Positions 1-8,619 of a DNA stretch of 25,155 bases are shown piece by piece. The position numbers were made by a program, and so were the translations under genes. Source of the DNA: CAYVBE01 sp964448935. Lineage in GTDB: Bacteria; Planctomycetota; Brocadiia; SM23-32. The notes below the pieces were generated by a model, which was not told the origin of the DNA, searched no databases, and worked only from the letters and a program-made list of their open reading frames with translations. Every line of letters starts with the position of its first letter. Positions within the stretch are counted from its first letter, which is position 1. Location: NCBI GenBank assembly GCA_964448935.1, contig CAYVBE010000039.1, positions 1-25,155 of the forward strand, in the 5' to 3' direction.

Positions 1-445
1 CCGTGATTGGCTTGGTTTGCCCCTGAAAAACGGGGTTTCCGGCTGAGCTTCTAGAGGGGACGGGGTGGACGCGGGTTGCATGGCGGATCAGGTCAGCGGG
101 CAGCTTTTCGCACGCCTGCTCGGGCTGTGCTCTGTCCATGAGGAAGAACATGTGCGCTCAGCTCTGCGCGCCGTCCAGCGCAGCAATCTAAGCCGGAGGA
201 GGGCTTGCAGGAGGGTTCGCTGAACGGATCGGACCCACGGGGGCGCCAGGATTGGCCTTATTTCTGCGCTTACTCCCAGTGCGGGGACAACGAGGCCGGC
301 AGCGGGCAACGGGTTACTCCCTGGACCGGCACCAAGTACTATATGGCAGCCGTAACGGGGACGTCCGCATTCATCGGTTCGAACGCATCAAGCTGACTTC
401 CGGGAGAGCGCTGCACATCTATATCCGGCCATAGCACGATGTCGC
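1..445. other. Region without a supportable gene
   Basis: This stretch lies downstream of the last gene of the minus-strand operon. Only short open frames of about 60 to 73 codons occur on either strand, they overlap one another, and none shows a recognisable domain, a convincing ribosome binding site or a signal peptide. I see no tRNA, no array of repeats and no clear terminator with a T run. It may hold the operon's 3' untranslated region or the remains of a decayed gene. Confidence 0.5.
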
Positions 446-469
446 CGGTTACCGCCGTGAAGGTAACCG
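446..469 (-). repeat. Perfect 8-bp inverted repeat over the stop codon
   Basis: Two arms, CGGTTACC at 446-453 and GGTAACCG at 462-469, are exact reverse complements separated by 8 bases. The stop codon of the glycosidase-like gene (449-451) lies inside one arm. The RNA could form an 8-bp hairpin at the end of the operon. No run of U follows on the minus strand, so this is not a classical intrinsic terminator; it could slow 3' exonucleases or be chance. Confidence 0.45.
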
Positions 470-3235
470 TTCCGAGGTACGTCCCTGATTCAGGACGAGG
501 TACATGGTGTCCGGCGGGAGGTCGAGGGAGACCCAGTCGCCTTCCTCCCTCAGCGCTACGCCTTCGGCCGGGTAACCGTTGACGTCCAGGCGGGTGCCGC
601 GGGTCAGACCGGTGTTACGGACCTTGATGCGGGCCTGCGTGTTGACGACCTGGTAGGGCGGATAGCCGAGCTTGAGGATATCGAGGCCGTCCTCCACGTA
701 AGGCCCTTTTTCCGGCTGGAAGCTCACCGGGCGCGTCGTCCAGCCGGTGAGGCGGGACATGGTCCCCACCTGCACCAGCACGCGCTCCGATGTGGCCAGC
801 GGACGGCCGTCCATGGCCACCACGCTGATCGCGGCATAGGCGTTGTCAGAGTCCACGACGACGTCACCCAGCTCGAAATGGCCCCCGGCGTCCTTCAGGA
901 AGCCGGCCACGCCGGCCGCTGCAGGCGCAGCGATGCGGCAGATGCCTCGGTCCCATTCCATCTCCACCTGCCCGGTATTGGAGCGCACGGTTCTCTCGGC
1001 GACGTTCACCTGTGTGGACAAATCCTCGACGCGCCGGTTGTCGGGGTTGCCGTCGGGAACCACCTCGACCGGTCCCACCAGGAAGGCCAGCCGGCTGAAG
1101 TCCCGCACCCGCTTGCCCCTGCCGCCTGCCAGCCTGTACAGGTCCACCTCCGTATCCATCCGATGCACCTCCCGCACGGCGGGGAAGAGAAGGCGGTGCA
1201 TATTCTCGATGGAGCGCTCGTCGTGGACTACGGGCTCGCCGCGTTCCAGCAAGCCGAGGCGCCAGATCAGCGCGTTGGCGGGGAACATGCCGACGTGGTC
1301 GGGTTTGGCGGAGTTGTTCTTCGTGAGCGACCAGCCTCCGGCGCCGGTCTCGGTGCGCCAGTAACGCACGCGCGGGTCCTCGTTCCACGTGACCGCGCTC
1401 ATCCCCGTAGTCGCGGCCATGTCCACCCCGCTCAGCGACATATAGGCGGCTTTCAGGAACGGCGCTTCGGCGCGGTAGAGGTTCGGCTGGGTCAGGTGGC
1501 TGGCGGTTATCAGGAAGGGGTATCCCGCGGTCTGGCGTGCGACGGCCGGCACGTTCAGCGGGTTGCGCAGGACGGAACGGTTCTTCAGCATCTGGTGCGC
1601 CCCCACCTGGAAGTCCCAGTTTTCTCCCTGGTAGTAGCCGCCGAACGTGTGCGCCGTGCCGACGGCGTCGCCCGCCGAGGCCAACATGCGCTCGATGTCC
1701 GCCGTCATGCTGAAGGTCGGCCCGTTGGTCAGGTGGATGAGTTGTCGGCAGCCGAGTTCGTCCCTGTAGAACTTCAGCATCTGCCGGCAGAACTCGCGCT
1801 GGGTCTCGACCATGAACCGGAACTGGTCGAGCGCGCGTTCGTCCCTCTCGGGCAGGAGGCCCAGCAGGTCGAGCGCGGTGTGGAAGCCCAGCTTGCCGCG
1901 CCACGCCTGATCGCCCGGCAGCTCGGTGCCGCCCCAGGCGTCCATCGCGTCCTGCACCGAGCCGTGTTTCTCTGCCACCCACTCGCCGAACTGCTCCCCC
2001 AGCATGTCCAGAAGGGGCTGCGGAATCTCCTGGAAACCGTACCATAGCAGCCCGTCGCGGTCGGTTGCCTGCACGATGGCAACGCCGGGATCGCGGCTGA
2101 GCGGCACCGCGGTGTACGGGTTTTTGCGGGTATAGAGGGCCTTCATCCAGCGTTTGTAGGCCGTCTGGAGCCTCTCGTGGAAGAACAGCATGCCCCACGA
2201 GCGCATCTCGCCCGAGGTGTAGCCGGGCAGGCCCCAGCCGGACGGCACACCGTGGGGGCTGTAGGGTGAGAGTGTGACGTAGAGGCCGCTCTTGCGGGCG
2301 GCGTGGACGAAGCGGTGGATGCGGTCAATGGCCTCGTTGTTGATATCGAACATGAGGTCGTCTTCGCCGAGCGGCGCCACGTTGGTGTTCACCCTCACCA
2401 TGTTGACGCCCAGCTTGGCCAGCCAGCGGCAGTGGGTTTCCATCTCTGCACCGGTCATGCGCTCTTGCGGCCCGCTGACGACGGACCAGAACCGGATGGG
2501 CTGCCCGTCGCCGCGCCGGAAGCCCCGTCCGTCTTCGCTGCGGCGGACGAAACCATGCTCCCCGGCCTGTTCTTCATTCAGGTGACGCAGGTCCAGCAAG
2601 GCGCTCTCGCGGAAGGCGTCCTCCGAGGGCCGGAACTCCCATCTGCCCTGCCCGGTCACCACCGTGGCGTCCTCGGGCAGCCCGGCCTCTTCGGCCTCCT
2701 TCTTCTCAGCCAGGGGGGCGGACGCGGGGTTGAACTCCTCGGTGGTGAGCACGAAGACGTCAATGGCGCCGTGGTTCTGCACTGCGCTTTCCATGCGAAA
2801 CTCGATCTCGTGCTCGCCGGCCGTCAGGTCCAGTTGACCCGCCCTGACCCAGGCGAGCCAGCGGATGTCCTCCCTGCCGTCCTCGGCCACGTTCTGCCGG
2901 CCCTGCGCCCGGTCCATGGACACCGACCGCCACTCGCCGCCGTCCACGCGGTAGCGCATGGTGGCCTGTTCGGGGTTGACGCGCGCCCAGAAAGTGTAGG
3001 TGCCCTTCTCCGGAATCTCGACCTTATATGTGGCGCTGCCGGGTTTCTCGGCGTTGAAGTGGGAGAGCCACTCGCCGCCGGACAGGGAGGTGTCCTTGAC
3101 CTTGTCGTACCACCAGGGGTGCTCGGTGACGCTGCTGGAATCCGCGCTCTCGCCCTCGCGGCGGACCGTGGCGGCGTCCGCGGCCAGGGCGAGCAGGGCC
3201 AGCGTCGCAGTCAACAGGAATATGTTTCTGAGCAT
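449..3235 (-). CDS. Secreted CBM-like plus GH5/clan-A-like barrel protein, probably not catalytic
   Basis: A 928-residue exported protein. Residues 1-21 form a Sec signal peptide with an ADA|A-type cleavage site. Residues about 25-165 look like a carbohydrate-binding-type beta sandwich (terms such as GTYTFWARV and GEHEIEFRM). Residues about 225-660 resemble a GH5/clan-A (beta/alpha)8 barrel: FWSVVSG, LGVNMVRVN, then PGVAIVQATDRDG at 384-395 and LITASH at 575-580, followed by NLYRAEAPFLKAAYMSL. In related glycosidases the acid/base glutamate sits in an N-E-D/S motif after strand 4 and the nucleophile in T-E-W after strand 7. Here those positions read D392-R393-D394 and T577-A578-S579, so both glutamates seem lost. 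The C-terminal 200 residues look beta-rich. It is the last gene of the operon, 22 bases after the third thioredoxin-like gene, with ATG preceded by GAGAG. The fold assignment is from motif recognition; a divergent active enzyme remains possible. Confidence 0.75.
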   Translation of the reverse strand: MLRNIFLLTATLALLALAADAATVRREGESADSSSVTEHPWWYDKVKDTSLSGGEWLSHFNAEKPGSATYKVEIPEKGTYTFWARVNPEQATMRYRVDGGEWRSVSMDRAQGRQNVAEDGREDIRWLAWVRAGQLDLTAGEHEIEFRMESAVQNHGAIDVFVLTTEEFNPASAPLAEKKEAEEAGLPEDATVVTGQGRWEFRPSEDAFRESALLDLRHLNEEQAGEHGFVRRSEDGRGFRRGDGQPIRFWSVVSGPQERMTGAEMETHCRWLAKLGVNMVRVNTNVAPLGEDDLMFDINNEAIDRIHRFVHAARKSGLYVTLSPYSPHGVPSGWGLPGYTSGEMRSWGMLFFHERLQTAYKRWMKALYTRKNPYTAVPLSRDPGVAIVQATDRDGLLWYGFQEIPQPLLDMLGEQFGEWVAEKHGSVQDAMDAWGGTELPGDQAWRGKLGFHTALDLLGLLPERDERALDQFRFMVETQREFCRQMLKFYRDELGCRQLIHLTNGPTFSMTADIERMLASAGDAVGTAHTFGGYYQGENWDFQVGAHQMLKNRSVLRNPLNVPAVARQTAGYPFLITASHLTQPNLYRAEAPFLKAAYMSLSGVDMAATTGMSAVTWNEDPRVRYWRTETGAGGWSLTKNNSAKPDHVGMFPANALIWRLGLLERGEPVVHDERSIENMHRLLFPAVREVHRMDTEVDLYRLAGGRGKRVRDFSRLAFLVGPVEVVPDGNPDNRRVEDLSTQVNVAERTVRSNTGQVEMEWDRGICRIAAPAAAGVAGFLKDAGGHFELGDVVVDSDNAYAAISVVAMDGRPLATSERVLVQVGTMSRLTGWTTRPVSFQPEKGPYVEDGLDILKLGYPPYQVVNTQARIKVRNTGLTRGTRLDVNGYPAEGVALREEGDWVSLDLPPDTMYLVLNQGRTSERLPSRR

Positions 3236-3257
3236 GTTCGGTTCTCTCTCAGTGAGT

Positions 3258-5897
3258 TCAATTCGCTTCGGTCAGCTCCGGGAAGTCGTCGGGCAGGTCC
3301 GGCGGCTCCGGCGGGGCAACGGTGAACTTCTCGGCGGGGAAGTCCTCCCGCACCCACCGGGCCGTCTCCCGTGCCCCCGCGGCTATCGCCTCCAGGTTCG
3401 CCTCGGCGCGCCGGAATTCGCGCAGGCTCTCCACGACCTCCCTTAACTGATCTTCCGCTTCCGCATCGGCGACCAGTTCCGGCCGGGGCAGCAGCTCTTC
3501 CAGCGCCTCGCGGTGTCGGCGGGCGGAGCGGCGGTTGAGTTCCAGGCCCTTCGCCAGCAGCTTCTCGGCCGCCTCGACGCCTGCCTGCCGCGCCGCTTTT
3601 ATGTGCTGACGCCACCAGTGCGTGGTCAGGGACAGCTCCAGCACGCCGTGTAGCCGGAACCTGCGCAGCGCGTCTCGGTAGGCCGCGAACGCCTCCTCCC
3701 ACTGCTCGACGTCCTCCATCGGCATCTTTGCCGCATCCCGCGCTTTGCCGCCGGCGCCCCGGAGGGGCGGGCTGCCGCCTATGAGCCTGTGCTCGTGGTC
3801 ATGTGTCCGTAGCGTCCCATCGTCCAGCACAAACCACGTGCTCGGCAGCGCCTGGATGTCCAGATCATGGACCAGGGGATGCGTCCGGTCCGGCCCGATG
3901 TAGGTATGTATCCAATTCGGGTAGTGCTCCTCGGCGTAGCGGCGGGCGGCCCCCTTGTCGGCGTCCAGGTTGATCCCGACTATTTCGTACCCATCGCCGG
4001 GCCGAGGGGTCAGCTTGTTGACGTGATCGTTGACCTGGTCCGGCGGCAGGGGCATGGCCCATTCGGCGTCGGGCGGGTAGTCCATGGTCCAGAAGCGCAC
4101 GGTGTAGAACGAGCCCAGCAGGTCCTGCGGCAACTCGAGTGTCGAGCCATCCGACCTCTCCAGCCGGGCGTGGAAAGGTTTGCCGGTCAGCACGGACTTA
4201 CCGAGTGTTCCACGGCGCAAGCCGCGGCTCCGCGGGGCGCCGTCGCCCCTTTCCGCATGGTTTCCCAGGCCGATCATCATCGGCACCGTCCAACCCGGGC
4301 CTCCCAGCTCCACCCAGAGCATGAACCGGAGCCAGTGCACCAGCCAGGACGGAGCGGTCCCCTCGTAGGTGTCGCGGAACTCTCGCACCCTCTCGTCCAC
4401 GACCAGGTGCGCGTGGGGGTTGTCGGCCAGTTCGCCGCGAATCAGCAGGTAGTCGCAGAGCGCGCGCAGGTGGGGCGGGGTGTTCTGCGCTTCCATGAAG
4501 CCGGCGGCGATTTTTAGGACCTGCTGCCCCAACTCCGGGTCTTCGTCCACGAGGGCGCGATACTGCAGGAGCGTCATCTTCAAGGCCCGCAGGGCACGCA
4601 CGCCGGGGTATTCGGTCAGCAACTTCTCCACTTCATCCTGGATGGACCGTGCATGGCGGGCGCGTTCCGGCATGTGGGGCGACAGGTGCATGAGGAACAG
4701 CGCATCGAGCAGGCTCTCCACCGGGTCGGCCGGCACAGCGGCCTCCTTGATTGCCCCGCGCAGCAGCGCTTCGGCCCGGAACAGGCCGGACCGCAGGTCC
4801 CACTGCCTGAGCTTGGTGCGCCGGTCGTGCTCCAGGACGCCCTGGAGGCGCGGCTCGATCTCCTTCCACATTCCGCCGCGGTGTCCCGGTTTGTAGTCCG
4901 TCTGCCCCATGGCGCGCACGATCCAGACGCCCGGCACCTGCCGGATGCCGTAACGAGCCGCGACGGGATCCTCCAGGCCCTTGCCGCTGAACACCTGTGG
5001 CCAGGTGATGCCCTTCTCCGTGAGTGTGTTGCGGACAAGCGCTTCGTCCTCGGCGTCGTCCATGTTGATGCCTGCCACCAGGAAGTCCATGTCCCTGTAG
5101 CGCTCATAGGTCTCCTGGAGCCTGTCCATCAGCTCCAGGCTCTGCTCGTCCTCGGCCGACCAGAACAGCAGGGCCACGGTCAGGTGGAAGGTGTCCTGCG
5201 GCATGAGCAGCGTGCGGCCGTCCATCAGGTGGAGGCTGACCACGAAAGGCTCGTTGCTGCGTGCGGCCGCCTGGCCGTGGCTCATCAGGAACTGAACGAC
5301 GCCGGGCTCCCAGGAATACTCGTCGTCGAGCACGTCCAGGTAGTGCTCGTATGCCTTCTCGGCCCCCAGGCTTTCCGCCATGTCAGCGGCCTGCATGTAT
5401 GCCTTTGCGGTGAAGGAACGGGAGGCCCCCTCCCGGTAGGTCTGCACGAACTCGTCCAGGACGGACCGCACCCTCTCCGGATCGTCGGCGGCCTGAGCGG
5501 CGCGCATCTGGGTCAGCAGCAGGTCCGCACTGAACCGCCACTCCGGCGGCGGCTCGGCCTCGACGATCTCCCGCGCCAAGCTCACCACCTCGTCCCGCGA
5601 TACGGGTTCCCCCAGGGACAGCAATCGCCGCGCCGCCTCCAGCATCACGTGGCGCACGACGTAGAGATTCTCGGCACCCCGGTATTCCCGCAGCAGCGCG
5701 CGGCCCTCGCGCATAACGGCATTCACCCGGCGCCTCTTATCCGCCTCGGGCGTGTCCTCCTCCAGTTCTACCATCATCGCCCGCAGCTCCCGCAGATCGC
5801 GGTTCGGGACGGACTCTGTGCCCGGCTTCTCCTGCGCAGCAGTGCCGGATGCGCAGATAGCCAACAGGATCAGAGCTGTGCGGACGACGGCTCTCAC
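3258..5897 (-). CDS. Exported double thioredoxin-like protein, paralogue A
   Basis: An 879-residue protein, third in transcription order of three tandem paralogues. Residues 1-21 are a signal peptide ending GTAA|Q; the cysteine at 15 is not in a proper lipobox. A helical region (about 30-205) precedes a TlpA/AhpC-like thioredoxin fold (about 217-330), where FWSA is followed by D250-E-Q-S253 in place of CxxC and the cis-proline loop is QVPGVW (P322). A helical middle region (about 355-560) carries MHLSPHM (403-409). A second thioredoxin-like fold (about 575-695) has FWTMD followed by Y607-P-P-D610 and the loop ALPSTW (P685). A charged helical tail follows. With no CxxC in either domain it is unlikely to be an oxidoreductase. 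The start is GTG, five bases after AAAGGTG-CGAAA-type spacing shared with paralogue B. Its C-terminus (FPELTEAN) differs from the EPPPxKN end of the other two. Function unknown. Confidence 0.85.
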   Translation of the reverse strand: MRAVVRTALILLAICASGTAAQEKPGTESVPNRDLRELRAMMVELEEDTPEADKRRRVNAVMREGRALLREYRGAENLYVVRHVMLEAARRLLSLGEPVSRDEVVSLAREIVEAEPPPEWRFSADLLLTQMRAAQAADDPERVRSVLDEFVQTYREGASRSFTAKAYMQAADMAESLGAEKAYEHYLDVLDDEYSWEPGVVQFLMSHGQAAARSNEPFVVSLHLMDGRTLLMPQDTFHLTVALLFWSAEDEQSLELMDRLQETYERYRDMDFLVAGINMDDAEDEALVRNTLTEKGITWPQVFSGKGLEDPVAARYGIRQVPGVWIVRAMGQTDYKPGHRGGMWKEIEPRLQGVLEHDRRTKLRQWDLRSGLFRAEALLRGAIKEAAVPADPVESLLDALFLMHLSPHMPERARHARSIQDEVEKLLTEYPGVRALRALKMTLLQYRALVDEDPELGQQVLKIAAGFMEAQNTPPHLRALCDYLLIRGELADNPHAHLVVDERVREFRDTYEGTAPSWLVHWLRFMLWVELGGPGWTVPMMIGLGNHAERGDGAPRSRGLRRGTLGKSVLTGKPFHARLERSDGSTLELPQDLLGSFYTVRFWTMDYPPDAEWAMPLPPDQVNDHVNKLTPRPGDGYEIVGINLDADKGAARRYAEEHYPNWIHTYIGPDRTHPLVHDLDIQALPSTWFVLDDGTLRTHDHEHRLIGGSPPLRGAGGKARDAAKMPMEDVEQWEEAFAAYRDALRRFRLHGVLELSLTTHWWRQHIKAARQAGVEAAEKLLAKGLELNRRSARRHREALEELLPRPELVADAEAEDQLREVVESLREFRRAEANLEAIAAGARETARWVREDFPAEKFTVAPPEPPDLPDDFPELTEAN

Positions 5898-5926
5898 TTT
5901 CGCACCTTTCAGGCAGTTCTACGTGC
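5898..5926. repeat. 29-base spacer, copy 1, with Shine-Dalgarno
   Basis: This gap between paralogues B and A has the same length as the gap at 8591-8619 and matches it at 25 of 29 positions; all four differences are transitions. It includes the minus-strand Shine-Dalgarno AAAGGTG, five bases before the GTG start of paralogue A. Conserved non-coding sequence of this kind marks a tandem duplication. Confidence 0.85.
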
Positions 5927-8590
5927 TCAGTTCTTCTCTGGAGGCGGCTCCGGGAAACCCTCCGGCAGATCCAGCGGCGCGACCTCCGCCGCCGCGGCGC
6001 GGCACTCGGCGACGGGGAACTCACCCGGCAGCCATTCGGCGGACTCCTCCGCCATAGTCACCATCCTGCGCAGGTTCTCCGAGGCCCGGCGGAACCTGTG
6101 GACGTGCTCCCACGCCTCTTTCAACTCCTTTTCGGGACCCCACGGGCCGTCTTCGCTGCGTTCCAGTCCGGGCAACAGTTCCCTCAACACGCCACGACTC
6201 TCCCGGATGACGCGCCGGTTTACCTCCAGTCCGGCGCGCAGCACCTCTCGCCCGCGCTCGGAGCAGGACCGACGGATCCTCTCGATCGCCTCCTTCTCCT
6301 CCATGGGGAAGCCCATGGCGTGGTGCAACTCGTGCAAACTCAGGATATTGCGGAAACGCCCATAGACGTCTTCCCACTCGGGCAGCGTCTCCTTCGGCTT
6401 TTTATGCACGATCTTGGCCAGCACGCGGGTGTCGTGGATGGGGCCGTCCGGGTTCCCGCATACGTTCCGATCCTGGTCCGTGGCGCTGACCCGGCCGTCG
6501 CTGTAAACCAACCACGCACTCGGCAACGCCTGGATGTCATTGTCGCGCACGAGCGGATGTGTGCGATCCTCTCCCACGTAGGTGTGGATCCAGTCCGGTA
6601 AGTGCTCCTCCGCATACCGCCGGGCCCCCTCCCGGTCGCGCTCCAGGTTCACGCCCACGATCACGTAATCCCGTTCCGGCGCGGGGTCGAATTTGTTGTA
6701 GAGCGCGTTGGGCCGGTCTGGCGGCATGGGCGCGAACCATTCCGCGCCGGGCGGGTATTCGGTCGTCCAGAAGTGGACGACGTAGGACTTGCCGAGCAGG
6801 TCGTCCGGCAGAACCAGCTCCGAGCCATCGAACTTCTGCAGGTGCGCCACGAAGGGCTTATTCCCCAGAGCCGACCGGTGCAGCAGGCAGCGCGCCATGC
6901 CCCGGCCGCGGGGTGGGGTGCGGCCCTCGCGCGCGGCGCGTCCCAACTGGATAGCCCGACCCAGGGGCGACCCCCGCGCGCCGAACTCCACCCACAGCAG
7001 ATACCCGCACCATTTCCAGAGCCATTCCTCCGTCAGCTCCGAGTATTCTTCCCACAGGTCCCGTATCTTCTCGTCCACCACCGCGTGCGCCTCCGGGCGG
7101 CCGGACAGGCCCGCTCGCACGAGCAGGTAATCGCTGATCAACCGCAACTCGACGGGGGGGCCCTCAGCCTCCAGGAAACCCCGCGCCAGATCGAGCGCCT
7201 CCTGCTGCTGGTCGGGCTCCTCCTCCGTCAGGGCCACGTACTGCAGCGCCATCATCCGCAGGGCGCGAAGGCCGCGGGCATTCGGCGCCTCGGGCCGTGC
7301 CTCGATCAGTTCCCCGGCAGCCTCGAGGATGGACCGCATGCGTTCCACGCGCTCCTCCATGTGCGGGGAGAGGTGCATCCGGAAGAGCTCGTCCAGCAGC
7401 CTCTCGATCTGGCCGGCGGGCACGGCCCCCGGTTCGCCGCTCCGCTCGATCGCGCGCCGGAGCATGTGCTCGGCCAGCCACAGGCCCGATCTGGCGTCCC
7501 ACTGACGCAGCTTGCGGCGGTAGTCCTCCTCCAGCTCCCGCCTGATCGCCGGTTCGACGTGTTTCCAGCCGCGACCGCGGTATTCGGGCTTGTAAGCGGT
7601 CAGCCCGAGGGCGTGGACGATCCACACGCCGGGCACCTGGCGGACGGCGTAGTGCAACGCGACGGGGTCGTCCGTTCCCTTGCCGCTGAAGACCTGCGGC
7701 CAGCTGATACCCTTCTCCCGGAGGGTCCCGCGGACGAGTTCCTCGTCGTCCTGCGCGTCCATGTTGATGCCCACCAGCAGGAACCCGCGGTCGCGGTGGC
7801 GCTCGTATGCCTGCTGGAGATGATCCAGCATGTCGAGGCTGGTCGCGTCCCGCGCCGACCAGAAGAACAGCGCCACGGTCTTGCCGAACGTATCCTGTGG
7901 AATCAGCAGCCTGCCGCCATCCATAAGCGAGAGGTTGGCAACGAACGTGTGCCGCCCGCCGCCTACGCTGACGCCGTGCGACATCAGGAAGTCCATGACC
8001 CCGGGCCCCCAGGAGTACTCCTGATTCAGCTCGTCCAGATAGTCTTCGTAAAGCTCCTCGGCCTCCCACCCTTCCGCGATCTCGGCCGCCTGCATCAACG
8101 CCTTCGCAGCAAACGCGCGGTCCTGCTGGTAGAACCCCACGAACTCATCGAGGACCTCCCGCAGCTTCTCCGGCTCCTCGGCCACTTGCGTCGCGCGCAT
8201 CTGGGCCAGGAGTGCGTCCGCGCTGAAACGCCACTCGGGCGGCGGGTCGGCCTCAACGATCTTCCGCGCCAGACTCACCACCTCGTCCCGCGATACGGGT
8301 TCTCCCAGGGCCAGCAATCGCCGCGCCGCCTCCAGCATTACGTGCCGCACGACGTAGAGGTCCTCCGCGCCGCGGTATTCCCGCAGCAACGCCCTCCCCT
8401 CGCGCATTACGGCGTTCAGCCGGCGCCGCTTATCCGCCTCGGGCATAGCCTCCTCGAGTTCCACCATCATCGCTCGCAGCTCCCGCAGATCGCGGTTCGG
8501 GACGGACTCTGTGCCTGGCTTCTCCTGCGCAGCAATGCCGGATGCGCAGATGGCCAACAGGATCAGAACTGTGCCGACGACTGTTCTCAA
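5927..8590 (-). CDS. Exported double thioredoxin-like protein, paralogue B
   Basis: An 887-residue protein with the same layout as its neighbours: signal peptide (residues 1-21, GIAA|Q), helical region, thioredoxin-like fold 1 with FFWSAR then D248-A-T-S251 at the CxxC position and loop QVPGVW, helical middle with MHLSPHM, thioredoxin-like fold 2 with FWTTE then YPPG and loop ALPSAW, and a helical tail ending EPPPEKN. The first 120 or so residues are almost identical to paralogue A, and the DNA agrees closely there too, while the middle regions have drifted. The start is TTG, chosen because the AAAGGTG Shine-Dalgarno and five-base spacing match paralogue A exactly and the signal peptide begins there. 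Both domains lack redox cysteines. A role as a secreted binding or scaffold protein is inference. Confidence 0.85.
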   Translation of the reverse strand: MRTVVGTVLILLAICASGIAAQEKPGTESVPNRDLRELRAMMVELEEAMPEADKRRRLNAVMREGRALLREYRGAEDLYVVRHVMLEAARRLLALGEPVSRDEVVSLARKIVEADPPPEWRFSADALLAQMRATQVAEEPEKLREVLDEFVGFYQQDRAFAAKALMQAAEIAEGWEAEELYEDYLDELNQEYSWGPGVMDFLMSHGVSVGGGRHTFVANLSLMDGGRLLIPQDTFGKTVALFFWSARDATSLDMLDHLQQAYERHRDRGFLLVGINMDAQDDEELVRGTLREKGISWPQVFSGKGTDDPVALHYAVRQVPGVWIVHALGLTAYKPEYRGRGWKHVEPAIRRELEEDYRRKLRQWDARSGLWLAEHMLRRAIERSGEPGAVPAGQIERLLDELFRMHLSPHMEERVERMRSILEAAGELIEARPEAPNARGLRALRMMALQYVALTEEEPDQQQEALDLARGFLEAEGPPVELRLISDYLLVRAGLSGRPEAHAVVDEKIRDLWEEYSELTEEWLWKWCGYLLWVEFGARGSPLGRAIQLGRAAREGRTPPRGRGMARCLLHRSALGNKPFVAHLQKFDGSELVLPDDLLGKSYVVHFWTTEYPPGAEWFAPMPPDRPNALYNKFDPAPERDYVIVGVNLERDREGARRYAEEHLPDWIHTYVGEDRTHPLVRDNDIQALPSAWLVYSDGRVSATDQDRNVCGNPDGPIHDTRVLAKIVHKKPKETLPEWEDVYGRFRNILSLHELHHAMGFPMEEKEAIERIRRSCSERGREVLRAGLEVNRRVIRESRGVLRELLPGLERSEDGPWGPEKELKEAWEHVHRFRRASENLRRMVTMAEESAEWLPGEFPVAECRAAAAEVAPLDLPEGFPEPPPEKN

Positions 8591-8619
8591 TTTCGCACCT
8601 TTCGGACGGCTCTACGTGC
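8591..8619. repeat. 29-base spacer, copy 2, with Shine-Dalgarno
   Basis: The second copy of the duplicated intergenic spacer, between paralogues C and B, 2693 bases from the first copy. It carries the minus-strand AAAGGTG Shine-Dalgarno for the TTG start of paralogue B. Confidence 0.85.

Noticed and set aside
17..45. Possible intrinsic terminator (CCCC...GGGG)
   Set aside because: Only four paired bases and no T run on either strand.
205..434. Small plus-strand frames of 60 to 63 codons near the window start
   Set aside because: They overlap each other in different frames, have no recognisable domain and no supporting context.
5840..5897. Lipoprotein signal in paralogues A and B (cysteine within LAICASG)
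   Set aside because: The residue before the cysteine is isoleucine, not Gly, Ala or Ser, so it is not a proper lipobox. A signal peptidase I site follows.
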